A stretch of 64,000 nucleotides of DNA from Melanocharis versteri (Eukaryota; Chordata; Aves; Passeriformes; Melanocharitidae), in assembly GCA_013397845.1 (NCBI GenBank), contig VZTG01009298.1, positions 1 through 64,000 on the forward strand. The letters are read 5' to 3'. Positions 55,201-64,000 of this stretch are shown piece by piece (position 1 is the first letter of the stretch; each line of letters opens with the position of its first letter). The position numbers and the translations under genes are program-made. A model generated the notes under the pieces. The model was not told the origin of the DNA. It did no database searches and saw only the letters and a list, made by a program, of their open reading frames with translations.

Positions 55201-58200
55201 TAAAACACTGAGGCAACATATATGGTGCTCTGGAAGAAACCTTATTTTTAATTTTAAAAATCACACTGCAGCCTGAAAAGAAGCAGCACTTCCCCCTTCC
55301 ATTTCTAGTGATACTTCCCAACAGTAAGAAAAAACAATTTTGTTAATGCTGATTGATAGCATCCAGCATATAAAATGTAATTCAATCATGATGTTAGTCA
55401 TCTTTATCAAATTAGCTGTGAAAAAAATGTTAGGATTTCCAATTTATTACGCCCAATACTCTAATGTGCCTCAGCCATCCCTACTCAGCTGAACACAGAT
55501 TAACATCCATTTTTTAAAACTTCCCACATGAATATGCCAAGATTTGCAAATCTGCAGGTGTACAGAATGAGTGTTCTTAACCCTCTCTTTGAAAGCCAAT
55601 CACTGAAATTTATTTCCTTACTGGCAAAAATCCTACAAAATAGCTTCAAACAAAAAAAAAAAGGCAATACATCAAAGTAGAACAGAACTTTCACCCTCTT
55701 CCTATACATACCTTCATCTTCCTCATACCCAATCTCATTTGCTTCATCAGCAAACTCTGTTAAACCGAGTATTCCTTGGAGACGTTTTTGTTTTGCTTTT
55801 ATCTTCTTCAGCTGCTGCTCCTTCAACAAAAATTAGTTAAGTAATTTAATTTTTAATCTGGTTTATAAACTTGATAACCTTTTAAACAAGACTTAAATCA
55901 ATATCTTTGCAGTACTTTCAACCAGAATCTCATATTCAAATGTTTACAGTGTCACACTTGAAACAAAAATAAGTGTCACTGTGATACCTGCACGGCTCCA
56001 ACCCACAGGAGACACACGATTTTGGGTGATTATCTTACCATATGTGTATAGTAAAATCAGGCTGTTTACACACACAGAATTCATGTCCACACTCTGCATT
56101 TTTGCATGAGTACATTTCTTAAGGTCATTTCATGTGTTGATTCTAGTGAAGGAAGCCCATCAAAGCAGATTGCTGAGATGCACAGAGAACACCAAGAGAT
56201 TTGCTCATGATTGCAAGACTGGGTTCATGCTTACTAAGCCACAAATAACAATACACAATAACAGCTGTAAGATTTACTAAGATTTATTTATCATCCCAGA
56301 AGTTTTGGAATGTTTTGTTACAAAGGAACTGAAATCGTAAATTAGTCCAACATCCTGACAGGTGTTTGTACATGGTTAGTTCAGGAGTGGTCACAGCTAA
56401 TTTAACAGCAAAAAATAAAAAGTGAAATGACTTCAAAAGATCAATGTTACAGATGATATAAAAAGTATAGTTTATTACTGCTACGAAAATCATTCTTAGT
56501 TAATAATTCTTCTGTTACACCTTTTATCTGATTGTAATATCCTCAACAGTATATCTAGTTGTGATGGTATGATTCCTTGGTGCTGCTAATTGTTTGTTTG
56601 TTTCATTTGTGAAACAAAACATTCCAACCAGGAAAACAAAGACACAGGCAATGTAACCTTCCATATTTGTAACTCTATGCTTTGGAAGTATTTCCTTACC
56701 TAGAGAGGCACATACTTCAGTAAAAATCAAGTCCATTGCAAAATTCAGGTTATTAGGACCGCTTTTATGGCTTATCATTTTCAAAAGGAGATTTTTTCTT
56801 TCACTTCAAAGATGGTTAACAACAACCTTGCAAGGAGGTCTGAACTTCCCCTGCAACTAACATGTGTGTAAATATCTTCAAGCAATATGAAAACACGCAA
56901 AATAGTGATCATTCTTTAATGGTAAGTCTGGTTTAATGCATTTCTTCCTACTACTTCCAGCTACTTTTTTCCAGTCCTTTGCAACTGCTCAGTACCGTCC
57001 CCATCACTCTCTTAACTGGCTAAATTATGAGCACAGTATTATCCGAATTGCTGAAATTATCTAGGTTAAAAACACACAAGTGAATGAATTAGTGGCAAAT
57101 GACCTAAGACTGGCCTTCTGAGGGCAGAGGACATGAAGTTTCACAGTCAGGTTTATCATTAGAGAAAGTGTTAGGGTGAATTTCCAGCAGACAGTGAGCT
57201 GATGATGGTGCTACCTTCCCGAGTAGCAGAAATTTCTCTTTTCCCAAATCTCCTTCCTATTCACAGCTGTAAAGGTCAATTGCCTAAACTACCCTGATGC
57301 CAGCTAGATTGCTCTACAGCTCCCTTAACTCACTGCTCTGGCAGAAAAAAACTGCAGCAGTTTCTGACAAATCAATGAGTTAAAGAGGCTCACAGAGAGA
57401 AACTACATGTACAAGATACAGATAATGAAAGCGGATTAAGGAAAAGAACACAGTGAAGGAATAACCACGAGAACCGACATTTAGTTAAACTACTGAATTA
57501 TGCCCAAAAAAAGCTTTGTCAATACTCCAAATACCACTGTGAGGGTTTTAATTAAATTAATGCAAAACAATCTTCTGTTGGGTCCTTGAACTTCAGTTTT
57601 ATATCTTGTTCCAAAACTTAGAATAAAAAAAAATTCAGTACTTTCAATTCTTTAAATTATGAAACCATTTCAAAGGAAAGGAACCGCAATTCTAGACTGA
57701 CTGAACTATATAATTAAGAATGACATCACAAAAGCCAAACCTTAAGAAAAAGTACAAACTAAGTACTGTAAACACGAAATTACTGTAATCCAATTACCTT
57801 GTTATATTTTTGCCGTTTTACAGAATCTAGTTTTCTATTAACGTTTTTGTTGTCAGCTGCTTGAGGCGAAAGTTCCTCAATAATTTTATTTATATGTCTC
57901 AGAGATGTTGTACATGATCTGAAAAGACAATAGGATTGCAATGAACTGGTACATTCTAGAAAGAAAAATAGCACATTCTTGATACAAACAATTCAGAAAT
58001 TCCAGGAGATTTAAGGTAAGACTTAAAAAGGTCTAAAGGTAAGGTACTGAATAAGCATAATATATTTAAACAACACTGGAAGTACTAAACACTTTAAAAA
58101 GTTGTACATCATAAAATACTTTTAAACCAAATTTTGCTAATAGTAAAATTCCAGAAGAATGTAAACTGAACAACCACTGCAGTATTTAGTACTCGAAAGT

Positions 58201-60822
58201 CACAAGTCTGATGAGGACAAGCAAGAATGGTTGTTTTCACTATTCAAGGTAAACAAACACAAAACAAAAATCTAAATGGGAAACCCTACGTTTCCATTTT
58301 TAAAAATGGTTTTAATGGTTTGATGCCATTATATAAGGAAACCTGTATATTTTACCTTTTACATAAAAAATGTATTACAAGATAAAAATGCGATTTCACA
58401 AGACAGACTAGCTCAAAGAAGAGCACATCAACATTAAACTTCCCTTATTCACACACTACCATTTTTCATGTTTCCATATACAATATGATATTCAAGTAGA
58501 ACCACATGCTACAACCTAGTATCATGGTTTTGCTGTTGAATTCACTTGCAAGGAAGAAGGAAATGCTCGACCATCAGAAGCAGCAAATCTAGGTTTGTTG
58601 ATTCACATAGCAGAATATTCCATAAAGATACACAAATCAGCATCTCAAACACTGTGAAGAGTCAAAGAGAACTGCTCACAAGACCTGAAATGCAGCTCTT
58701 ACTCCCCTCATATGCAAAGAGAAGCACTAAGGAAGTCTCCTCAGTCGTCTGGGAGGAAATTGTTGGGCCACACTTACCTCCAGCTCTAATGTGGATTCTA
58801 CCACTGTTATCCTTTCTAGGAGACATTCCACCAGCTCTCCAGCAATCACTCCCATCTTCACTTCTTCATTCTCTTTCAACACTTTTGAACCACCCCATGC
58901 CCTTTCTCACTCTCCAGTTTTGCTGCTTTGCAGTGCACCATCCTCCTGCACATCTTTAAATTTTGACTCTTGCTTCCTTGACCCTCTTAACACTATCTTC
59001 TTCCACAAAACTTTAATTAACAGGACTTTGGGATTTAAACAGGATTTAACTTCAAACATTTTTATTCTTCTTCTGCTTAAATTTCTGTGTATATTATAGA
59101 ATTATGCATCTGCTACCATGAACTCTGTACCAACCACTCAAAACCCACTTCTTGCCTGATTTTTTCTCTAGTCATGCATTCACTGTGCTATAGGATTTTA
59201 ACCAACTCTATCATCCTTTCCTTATGTCTAAGTTTTGTTAGCCCCCCTGCTCAAAGTCACCTATACCTGTCAATTTTCTCAAAAATCGACTTTCAGATTC
59301 TCACATTGCATCTTATGCAGACAAGGCTCTGCAAGTCTGCATAAACCATTTGCATTCCCTCATGTAAATCTTGTTTTACTACTTGAAGTGAAAGGTGAAA
59401 ATAGAGGGATAAGAAAAATCATAGCATGCTTCTGAAAGAAAAACGGGAAACCATTAATTAACAGTGCTGTGCACCACTCTTTCAATAACCGCATAATCTA
59501 ATTGTAATGGTCATACTGCTCCATTCTTTCTCTCAATACCATCTTACTCATTATGTTCTTCTGCTCCGTAACACCTTAAATTAGATTCCAGTGCTGCAAA
59601 CTTATTTAATTTCACATCTCCACACTCAAACTGGAAAATTAATGAAGTGCATAACATTCAGCACAAAAGAGCTGTGTGAGTTCACACAGGTAATTGAGGC
59701 CTACAGCACTTTTGAGCACTAAAAAAACACCATTAATGCAATACAGCGAAACATACACAGGTAGAATAATTTACCTGCAATAGTTCACACAGAAACTCTA
59801 CAATGAGACTAGAAACAGAAAGGGCGATCAAAATTTAAAAGATTAGTGGCTCCTATTCCTCAAAATCTTCTACTATCAATAGTACCAACGTCACTTAAGA
59901 ATTTGATTATTTTAAGGTGTCATTAAGCACTTCTTACAAACACTTGCGATAAGGCTGTTTTGGTAGTAGGACATTCATGAGATGGAGTCATCCAAGTTAC
60001 AGAAGGAACATAACTCGAAGTGGATAACCCCATGAAACACATAGAATTGAGGAAGTGACACTTTTTCTGACTGCAACTTTGAATAACAGAGTATAATGCC
60101 ATTCTCCACTGCCCAGAAAACAGATGCATCTTGGTGAGGTAGGAGACAAAGCAGAAAAAGGAGATGCAGTCTACCCTGCGGCCTTGATGCATGACTAGAT
60201 TAGTCAAATAAGAGCAACGAAGCATTGTCTGATGTGAAAAATATTTTCTTCATTTTTAAAAGGTGACTCCAAAGAGTACATGTGGATCGAGCACTTTCAA
60301 AACATCTTTTTCAGATTTTAAAAACATGAGATACCAAGTCTCATTAGATTGTCAGCAGCAGAAAAGAAGCTTAAGAAAAAACACAATTTACCTTAAATCC
60401 TCCAGTACTGACTCATATTCTTTTGACGCATTAGCTACTTTTGCTGCTTTATTCGCTTCATTAATTGCATTATCTACTTGCTGAAGAACTCCTTGCTCCA
60501 ACACGTCCTGGTCATAGACATCAACTCCTAAATCTTTGAGCTCAGCCGCATGCGCACTACATGAGACAGACTGAATCTGCTGCCTGTTGATCTGTAAAAG
60601 GGGATGTCCTCTTCTGGGCACCTCCAAAGGAACAGCCATGGAAGTGGAAGCCTGGCTGTCAGAGTTGGGAATTCCGATACTATTACCCAGATCATTGTCA
60701 TAAATGCCATTTTCCTGTTCAAATCCCAATTCCTCATCATTATGCAGGTAATTATTGACTGAAGTAGTGGCAGACTCTTGTTCTTGGATAGCGTCTGGCA
60801 GGTGACTCTTGTCTGCTGGCAT
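18817..60822 (-). CDS. ERCC6: ERCC6 / CSB, SWI2/SNF2 ATPase of transcription-coupled repair (20 coding exons)
   Basis: The product recognises stalled RNA polymerase II and starts transcription-coupled nucleotide excision repair; loss in human causes Cockayne syndrome B. Twenty coding exons join in phase to 4,470 bases, 1,489 residues (human 1,493). Visible domains: N-terminal region with GLGVDVYDQDVLEQGVLQQV; acidic tract about residues 365-404; ATPase lobe 1 with Walker A DEMGLGKT (K534), DEGH box (642-645) and SGSPMQNN (670-677); lobe 2 with GGIGVN (914-919) and RAWRIGQ (944-950); C-terminal ubiquitin-binding/winged-helix region with the conserved dileucine L1423-L1424. The start ATG at 60822 has an A at -3 and sits just after an acceptor at 60826. 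No stop or frameshift interrupts the frame. Nuclear, chromatin-associated. One intron uses a GC donor. Identity is certain from end-to-end similarity. Confidence 0.98.
19673..19751 (-). CDS. ERCC6: ERCC6 exon 20 (residues 1321-1347)
   Basis: 79 bases between ATTTTTAG and AAG|GTAAGA. Reads SRFGQKRNSMLLSSHSTCAS, PAKKHK. It completes the Lys codon split by exon 19; found by phase continuity. Confidence 0.92.
20080..20281 (-). CDS. ERCC6: ERCC6 exon 19 (residues 1254-1320)
   Basis: 202 bases between GGTTTTTAG and AA|GTGAGT. Reads GVHSVMKHDAIMDASSADHV, AQDALRALRLSRQQCLGA, SGVPTWTGTSGLSGAPSG; the last part includes the conserved GVPTWTG motif. Confidence 0.96.
20899..21597 (-). CDS. ERCC6: ERCC6 exon 18 (residues 1021-1253), variable C-terminal region
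   Basis: 699 bases between CCCTCAG and G|GTAACA. It is polar and low in conservation except at its ends: GTGSDVQ at the start and DAKFEGKRIPHLVKQKQYRR and DDYVLQKLFKKS near the end. Lysine/serine-rich, probably disordered. Confidence 0.95.
21598..21681 (-). other. ERCC6 intron 17 (84 bases)
   Basis: The shortest intron in the gene, GT-AG, fixed by exact phase joining AIFA-G/GT-ACTGG across the boundary. Confidence 0.93.
21682..21827 (-). CDS. ERCC6: ERCC6 exon 17 (residues 972-1020)
   Basis: 146 bases between CTTTTTTAG and G|GTACAT. Reads QIFKQFLTNRVLKDPKQNRF, FKSNDLYELFTLNSPDVSQG, TETSAIFA. Separated from exon 18 by only 84 bases. Confidence 0.97.
21828..23596 (-). other. ERCC6 intron 16
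   Basis: A 1.8-kb GT-AG intron. No coding or repeat feature recognised. Confidence 0.85.
23597..23691 (-). CDS. ERCC6: ERCC6 exon 16 (residues 941-971), helicase motif VI
   Basis: 95 bases between GTGTTCCAG and AG|GTCAGT. Reads ARERAWRIGQKKEVTVYRLL, TAGTIEEKIYH. The arginine-rich motif is intact. Confidence 0.97.
24700..24819 (-). CDS. ERCC6: ERCC6 exon 15 (residues 901-940), helicase motif V
   Basis: 120 bases between TGTTACAG and CAG|GTAAGT. Reads DKSIFLFLLTTRVGGIGVNL, VGADRVIIYDPDWNPSVDTQ. Confidence 0.96.
25261..25371 (-). CDS. ERCC6: ERCC6 exon 14 (residues 864-900)
   Basis: 111 bases between CACCACAG and GAG|GTGAGA. Reads MMQILEVFVRYRNYSYLRMD, GTTAVASRQPLVTKYNE. Found by hand translation. 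Confidence 0.95.
26084..26302 (-). CDS. ERCC6: ERCC6 exon 13 (residues 791-863)
   Basis: 219 bases between TTCTTTAG and CAG|GTGAGA. Reads ILLGLSTLRKICNHPDF, a variable linker, then [20 protein letters not shown] and WHKQGHRVLFFTQSRQ (start of ATPase lobe 2). Confidence 0.97.
26303..28052 (-). other. ERCC6 intron 12
   Basis: A 1.75-kb GT-AG intron. Near 27262-27290 the 11-base string GCAATATGGCT is repeated in tandem; otherwise nothing recognised. Confidence 0.85.
28053..28148 (-). CDS. ERCC6: ERCC6 exon 12 (residues 759-790)
   Basis: 96 bases between TTTTGTAG and CAG|GTGGGC. Reads VLFCRLTEEQRQIYQNYINS, KEVYQILNGDMQ. Found by hand translation because it is short. Confidence 0.95.
28149..30990 (-). 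other. ERCC6 introns 10 and 11
   Basis: Introns at 30990-29659 and 29541-28149, separated by exon 11. AT-rich, no recognised feature. Confidence 0.85.
29542..29658 (-). CDS. ERCC6: ERCC6 exon 11 (residues 720-758)
   Basis: 117 bases. Reads [39 protein letters not shown], with donor CAG|GTTTGC. Confidence 0.97.
30991..31167 (-). CDS. ERCC6: ERCC6 exon 10 (residues 661-719)
   Basis: 177 bases between ATCAATAG and CAG|GTAAAT. Reads FRTPHRIILSGSPMQNNLKE, LWSLFDFIFPGKLGTLPVF and MGGYCNASPVQ. SGSPMQNN is motif III. Confidence 0.97.
31612..31782 (-). CDS. ERCC6: ERCC6 exon 9 (residues 604-660), DEGH box
   Basis: 171 bases between a T-rich acceptor and CAG|GTACTT. Reads VKLIHEIASCHGILITSYSY, IRLMQDNIH, and WHYVILDEGHKIRNPNAAV. 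DEGH is helicase motif II (Walker B). Confidence 0.97.
31783..38202 (-). other. ERCC6 intron 8 (6.4 kb)
   Basis: A long AT-rich GT-AG intron with no coding frame of note and no complete mobile element recognised. The string ATTCTATGATTC at 35000-35011 resembles the terminal repeat of CR1 elements, but flanking sequence gives no support. Confidence 0.8.
38203..38338 (-). CDS. ERCC6: ERCC6 exon 8 (residues 558-603)
   Basis: 136 bases between ATTTTAG and AAG|GTAATG. Reads YQGLGPTVIVCPATVLHQWV, then KEFHTWWPPFRVAVLHETGS, ending YTKSK. Confidence 0.96.
38339..42243 (-). other. ERCC6 intron 7 (3.9 kb, GC-AG)
   Basis: Bounded by a GC donor (AG|GCAAGT, 42243-42242) and an AG acceptor (ATTTTAG, 38340-38339). 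No gene or mobile element recognised inside. Confidence 0.88.
42244..42402 (-). CDS. ERCC6: ERCC6 exon 7 (residues 505-557), Walker A, GC splice donor
   Basis: 159 bases. Reads YQQTGVRWLWELHCQQAGG and [20 protein letters not shown], then SNYR. The ATP-binding lysine is K534 (human K538). The 3' boundary is AG|GCAAGT: a GC donor at 42243-42242. The nearby GT four bases on would break the frame with exon 8. Confidence 0.95.
42403..46057 (-). other. ERCC6 intron 6 (3.7 kb)
   Basis: GT-AG intron, AT-rich; nothing recognised. Confidence 0.85.
46058..46183 (-). CDS. ERCC6: ERCC6 exon 6 (residues 463-504)
   Basis: 126 bases between CACTCCAG and AA|GTATGT. Reads KWQKDRLKDKEHQ, then SEESDVEFEEGFKVPGFLF and KKLFK, leading into the ATPase core; the last Lys codon is split. 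Confidence 0.95.
50358..50362. repeat. Left target-site duplication CCTGA
   Basis: Five bases immediately left of the LTR, identical to the five immediately right of it. Confidence 0.88.
50363..50918 (+). mobile_element. Solo LTR of an avian endogenous retrovirus with 5-bp target duplication
   Basis: The 556-bp element starts TGCGCTGGTTTTGG and ends GGGTTAAACCACAATA (expected terminal CA decayed to TA). CCTGA flanks it exactly at 50358-50362 and 50919-50923, a target-site duplication. It is clearly more GC-rich than the surrounding intron and matches from memory a family widespread in bird genomes (GACCCCAACTGACCAAAGGG-type internal segment, TTAAACCACAA end). It carries an ATTAAA signal at 50796-50801 on its own strand. 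No internal viral genes remain, as expected after LTR-LTR recombination. It lies antisense to ERCC6. Confidence 0.93.
50919..50923. repeat. Right target-site duplication CCTGA
   Basis: Five bases immediately right of the LTR, identical to 50358-50362. Confidence 0.88.
53310..54036 (-). CDS. ERCC6: ERCC6 exon 5 (residues 221-462), acidic region
   Basis: 727 bases, the largest coding exon. It opens EPGPSSLGSMLMPAQETEWA, continues through ELIRTGQMTPFG and NEASDFEKYLADQAKLS, a lysine-rich segment, a Glu/Asp tract (about 365-404) and RWRDDGDVDYYKQRLR. Donor AG|GTTAGT. In primates the PGBD3 fusion splices from the end of this exon. Confidence 0.96.
54037..55711 (-). other. ERCC6 intron 4
   Basis: A 1.7-kb GT-AG intron containing an A-rich stretch at about 54405-54470 and a 22-bp tandem duplication at 54544-54582. 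Confidence 0.85.
54544..54582 (+). repeat. 22-bp tandem duplication
   Basis: GAGCACTTTCAGGTGCA occurs at 54544 and again at 54566, a short direct duplication inside ERCC6 intron 4. Confidence 0.85.
55712..55820 (-). CDS. ERCC6: ERCC6 exon 4 (residues 185-220)
   Basis: 109 bases between GTTGAAG and G|GTATGT. Reads EQQLKKIKAKQKRLQGILG then a divergent acidic stretch TEFADEANEIGYEEDE. The human SUMO-acceptor motif V-K-I-E aligns with F-A-D-E here. Confidence 0.95.
55821..57797 (-). other. ERCC6 intron 3
   Basis: A 2.0-kb GT-AG intron; nothing recognised. Confidence 0.85.
57798..57918 (-). CDS. ERCC6: ERCC6 exon 3 (residues 144-184)
   Basis: 121 bases between CTTTTCAG and AAG|GTAATT. Reads SCTTSLRHINKIIEELSPQA and NRKLDSVKRQKYNK, nearly as in human. 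Confidence 0.96.
57919..60391 (-). other. ERCC6 intron 2
   Basis: A 2.5-kb GT-AG intron. Plus-strand open frames at 58546-59435 overlap one another, lack any family motif and are taken as chance. Confidence 0.85.
60392..60822 (-). CDS. ERCC6: ERCC6 exon 2, start codon (residues 1-143 plus)
   Basis: The exon begins at 60825 after TTTGAGCAG, three bases before ATG. It starts MPADKSH; the conserved core is GVDVYDQDVLEQGVLQQVDN. The first 75 or so residues diverge from human. Donor AG|GTAAAT. Confidence 0.95.
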
Positions 60823-61439
60823 CCTCTGCTCAAAGGCAACAAACAAGAAGCACATTAAGAACATCCACACATACAAAGCCCCTCATGAAGACTGTGCCCC
60901 CCCAAAAAGTAAGCAAACCAATAAGCATGTTTATGATAAAATTCTTGTTTCAAAACACCTGGTTGTCTACTCCTCCATGAGTCCTCCCTGCAAAGAGATC
61001 TCCACACCAACTTCCACAATCAAAAGAGTGGCCAAAACATCTCAGAGACAACTATGTTTAACCCTCCTGGAAGATGCTAATATGAAGACAAGCAAGACGA
61101 CATGTAAAAATTACTCTCCCTGCCAGACAGTGAATTTAGTCTTGTGTGAAAATGGTCATGCTCCAGAAGACTGTGACATAACAAAAACTTATGCCACTTA
61201 ACATACCCAAACTCCAAAAATACAACTTTTTGAAACAGGTTAAGACTTGTCATGGAAAGCATTAATGAGTGTAGTTGGCCGCAAGCTTTAGTTCGACAAT
61301 TCAGCTTTAAAGTGGAGCATAAAGCACCTTATTTCTCAGGAAATTAATGCTGGACTGGCTTACTAAGGCAAGCCTGGAGCTGGTATGGTTCAGCAACCTC
61401 TCCTAGCATGGCAGCCCACGGATCTCAGTCCATGGGTTT

Positions 61440-61765
61440 TCTCCCGTCCGCTCGGAACACGCCCACACCGGGCTTGCTCCAGCATTCAGGCAACAGGTAC
61501 CACACCACGCCCCGGCCCGTCCCCTCCGAGGAACCCGGGGGCTCTGCCCCGCCTGCACCAAGCGGCGCTCGGGCAGAACTGGTGCTTCACCCACCTCTGC
61601 GTGCGAGCGAGCGCTGGGCTGGGACGGGGCCGCCGGCTGTCTCCGCCGCGGCGGGCGGCAAAGCGCGGTTGGGACGGGCAGGCGCGGGGCTCCNCCGTCC
61701 GGGGTTCCGTGAGGCTGTGCTGGCGGCAGGGGCAGAAAAACCTGCTCCGGGTCCCGCCGCCTCCC
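61440..61765 (-). promoter_or_regulatory. ERCC6: CpG-island promoter of ERCC6
   Basis: A sharply bounded GC- and CpG-rich block 0.6-0.95 kb upstream of the ERCC6 start codon, as expected for a housekeeping repair gene. A single N lies at 61694. No TATA box is evident on the minus strand, in keeping with a CpG-island promoter. Confidence 0.75.
61595..61700 (-). other. ERCC6: Probable non-coding ERCC6 exon 1
   Basis: Because exon 2 begins with an acceptor three bases before ATG, a 5' UTR exon must lie upstream. The best minus-strand donor in the CpG island is GCAGAG|GTGGGT at 61594-61593, giving an intron of about 770 bases. The upstream end is arbitrary, as no start-site signal is visible. 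Confidence 0.35.
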
Positions 61766-61769
61766 CTGC

Positions 61770-64000
61770 CTTTTACCCCATCCTTCTGTCTCCCCATCTC
61801 AGCGTCGCGAAACTCCCTATTCCAGCTCCCTCTCCTTTGGGCAGCAGAACTGAGTTTATTTGCTGGCAGCCTTGGTCCAACTGTGAGAGGATAAATATAT
61901 AGCAGAACACATAGATATTAATGAATAATTCCCGAAAATGTGGATGGCTTTTCCCCGGCTATATTCTGAGCTGCAATTTCAGGTCCTTGACTGAAAATGT
62001 TCCTTTTTCCCCATTACCTTATTCCTGCTTTGTAATGTCAGTGAGTCTCAGGAAGACACAGAATGAATTCTCTAGTACCTTTAAGACCTGGACCTGGAAG
62101 GTCATCAAGCAAATAAAGCAGTGCTATGTTGATAAACTCTTGTTTGTTTCCTTTGCTCTGAAATACACTCTTACTGCAAGTATCCTTTAGTATTTAGTGA
62201 CTACAACGAGTAAGCTTTTTTAAATCCTCATTGCCATGTTCTCAGTAGAAGGAATGATGTTTTATAACTGCTGAAACAATTTAAATGTGAAGTGCAAAGC
62301 CTTTCAGCACACTGAGAAAGGCAGCAACCAGGGACATTTAAGGACCGAGCAACATCAAGCTGTTGTCAAAACTAAACCATGGAAGGGAGGGGTAGGCTCC
62401 GTTTTCCAGAAACTGATTAATGAGGGTCAAAAGATAAGTTGTCCTTGAAGCAGAAAAAAAGAGCTTTGCATTATTTGCTAGCAGAGAAATTTTCAAATGC
62501 TAGGCTGCTTCTTTCTAAGCACAGGAGGAAATTGAAGGTTTTCTTACATGTTAACAGACTTCTATGGGTTAGGAGATTACTAATGTCAGAGATGGTCACT
62601 ACTAAGGTCGGAAGAAAGGCTATAATCCAGCATTAGATGTTATTGCTTCAAAGCAGGTGCTTGCAAAACGAAACAGTTACACTGTACCCCTACTGTGACT
62701 CCAAGGATCCCAGGTAGAGCTTGCTGATAAAGATCCCTGTTGTGCTCTGTATATAAGGGCATAATATGGGACTGAAGATGGTCTTTCTGGGAGTGTTCTG
62801 AAACCATGATACAAAAATGCGGGAGTTCCTTTCAGAGTCTCATCAATGACATCTGTCCATGAAACACCACAGGCCCTGGGAATGATGTATCAATAAAAAG
62901 CAAATTGTCCAACGAGTCCGGACAAACTGGGTGAGGGTCACAGGTCGTGTGAATGGAAGCTGTTCGACTGAAGTCTGCTGAACCAGATCCTCCAGCAGCT
63001 GAAAATCTGAATGGCTCCATTAAAGTCATAGCAGGGAGAGATCCCATAGGCCTTTAAAGCTTGTTCGTGGTGGTCCATCCTTGCTGCATTTGCAACACTA
63101 TGCCTTTCTTTAACTTTTCAACCTCGACACGCAATTTTACCTAAGCAGGTGAGATCTATCATTTCCCTCTGTTCTCAGCCTCACCTATTGCCTGGAACAA
63201 CCCATTACAAAGGCTGTAAAAGTACAAAATCTGTATTATAAAACAGGATGTCTTTGACATTCGATTTTCAGTGCAGTCATTTTCACACAGAAAATTAACT
63301 TCTAATGAACCCAGAGTTCAGTTCTGGTTTTGGCTACATATGCATATGGCTTCTGATATTTTCACATAGCATGTGTGCGTGGATGCTTATCTTTTACTGA
63401 AGTCTCTAATTGCATTTACATTCATTTTGCTTTCCTTTTAAAAATTTTTCTACATGTAGATAGCTGCTTGCTGCAGTGCAGCTACTCTACTAAACCACTG
63501 GCAGTGTGGTTTCATGGGCAGGACAAGTTCTTCTTGTTTGATTAGTTTTTTTTAAAATGTTGTAACATAGCCACAGTTGTCATGCCCTTGTATGCAAGCA
63601 TTAGTGATGACAATTGTTGCTGGAGCTGGTTCTACCAAGTTTTGATATGGAGATATGCTCTTTTACTTGAACTAGCAAGATTGGGAAATTAAACTGTGTG
63701 TCTTCCCTTACTATCAGTCTTGTGGGGTTTCTGGGAAGGATCCTGGCAGCCCATGTGAAGCAGCAGCTCAGAGCTCAGCTGTTGGATCTGGAGTGATGCA
63801 ACAAAGCTCAGACAGATTCCCAAGGAAGCTCAAATGGAATAACAACTTGGAAAGGAAGCAATTTGTTTCTGTGACTCTGAATTGGGTAATGAAAAGTTAA
63901 GTTCTGTAAATTATGGTCAGTGATTAAGGGGAAAGGGGCAGTGATTTAATTTTTAGTCCATCCTTTTTTCAGTTTCCTGCTCTAAAGTTATCCCTATAAC
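61770..64000. other. Non-coding region upstream of ERCC6
   Basis: AT-rich sequence without recognised exons, RNA genes or mobile elements. In human the CHAT/SLC18A3 locus lies on this side of ERCC6, but no piece of either is seen here. Confidence 0.5.

Noticed and set aside
58546..59435. Overlapping plus-strand frames (up to 137 codons) inside ERCC6 intron 2
   Set aside because: Several frames overlap without any recognisable motif, codon bias or splice partners.
60809..61201. 130-codon plus-strand frame near the ERCC6 start
   Set aside because: It begins inside exon 2 antisense and runs through intron 1 with no motif.
62832..63047. 71-codon minus-strand frame right of ERCC6, considered as part of CHAT or SLC18A3
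   Set aside because: The translation does not resemble either protein and has no convincing splice context.
63460..63490. AGCTGC/GCAGCT inverted repeat that could form a hairpin
   Set aside because: Arms are only six bases and there is no extended pairing typical of a microRNA precursor.

Overview
The window is vertebrate nuclear DNA, most likely from a bird. It has intron-split genes with GT-AG splice sites, CpG-island promoters in an AT-rich background, and an intact mammal-like ERCC6. It also carries an ADMP-type TGF-beta ligand, a gene missing from placental mammals, and a solo LTR of a retroviral family I know from bird (Neoaves-type) genomes. Two isolated N bases and one 260-bp N run mark assembly uncertainty in GC-rich promoter DNA.

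Layout, left to right. Positions 1-136 are the edge of a CpG island belonging to an unseen neighbour. Positions 137 to about 5.3 kb are non-coding, with a pyrimidine microsatellite and a patch rich in homeodomain-type motifs. A five-exon ADMP-like gene lies on the minus strand from 11.3 to 6.5 kb; its likely 3' UTR reaches about 5.3 kb and its promoter CpG island lies at 10.9-12.1 kb. That island is interrupted by the assembly gap and a 43-bp GC-rich minisatellite. Positions 12.1-18.2 kb are non-coding. ERCC6 (CSB), also on the minus strand, fills 18.8-60.8 kb with all 20 coding exons. I resolved every exon by joining splice sites in phase: 4,470 coding bases, 1,489 residues, against 1,493 in human. 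Its CpG-island promoter and probable non-coding first exon lie at 61.4-61.8 kb. Positions 61.8-64.0 kb show nothing coding.

The two genes point the same way, with ERCC6 upstream of the ADMP-like gene and about 7.5 kb between their coding ends. They are functionally unrelated. ERCC6 is the SWI2/SNF2 ATPase of transcription-coupled DNA repair. ADMP is a secreted BMP-class ligand of the embryonic organizer. The points most worth a second look are the ADMP-like gene and its unresolved 5' end, a GC-AG intron in ERCC6, the replacement of the human SUMO-acceptor motif in CSB, and a solo LTR with an exact 5-bp target duplication in the ERCC6 intron that holds PGBD3 in primates.
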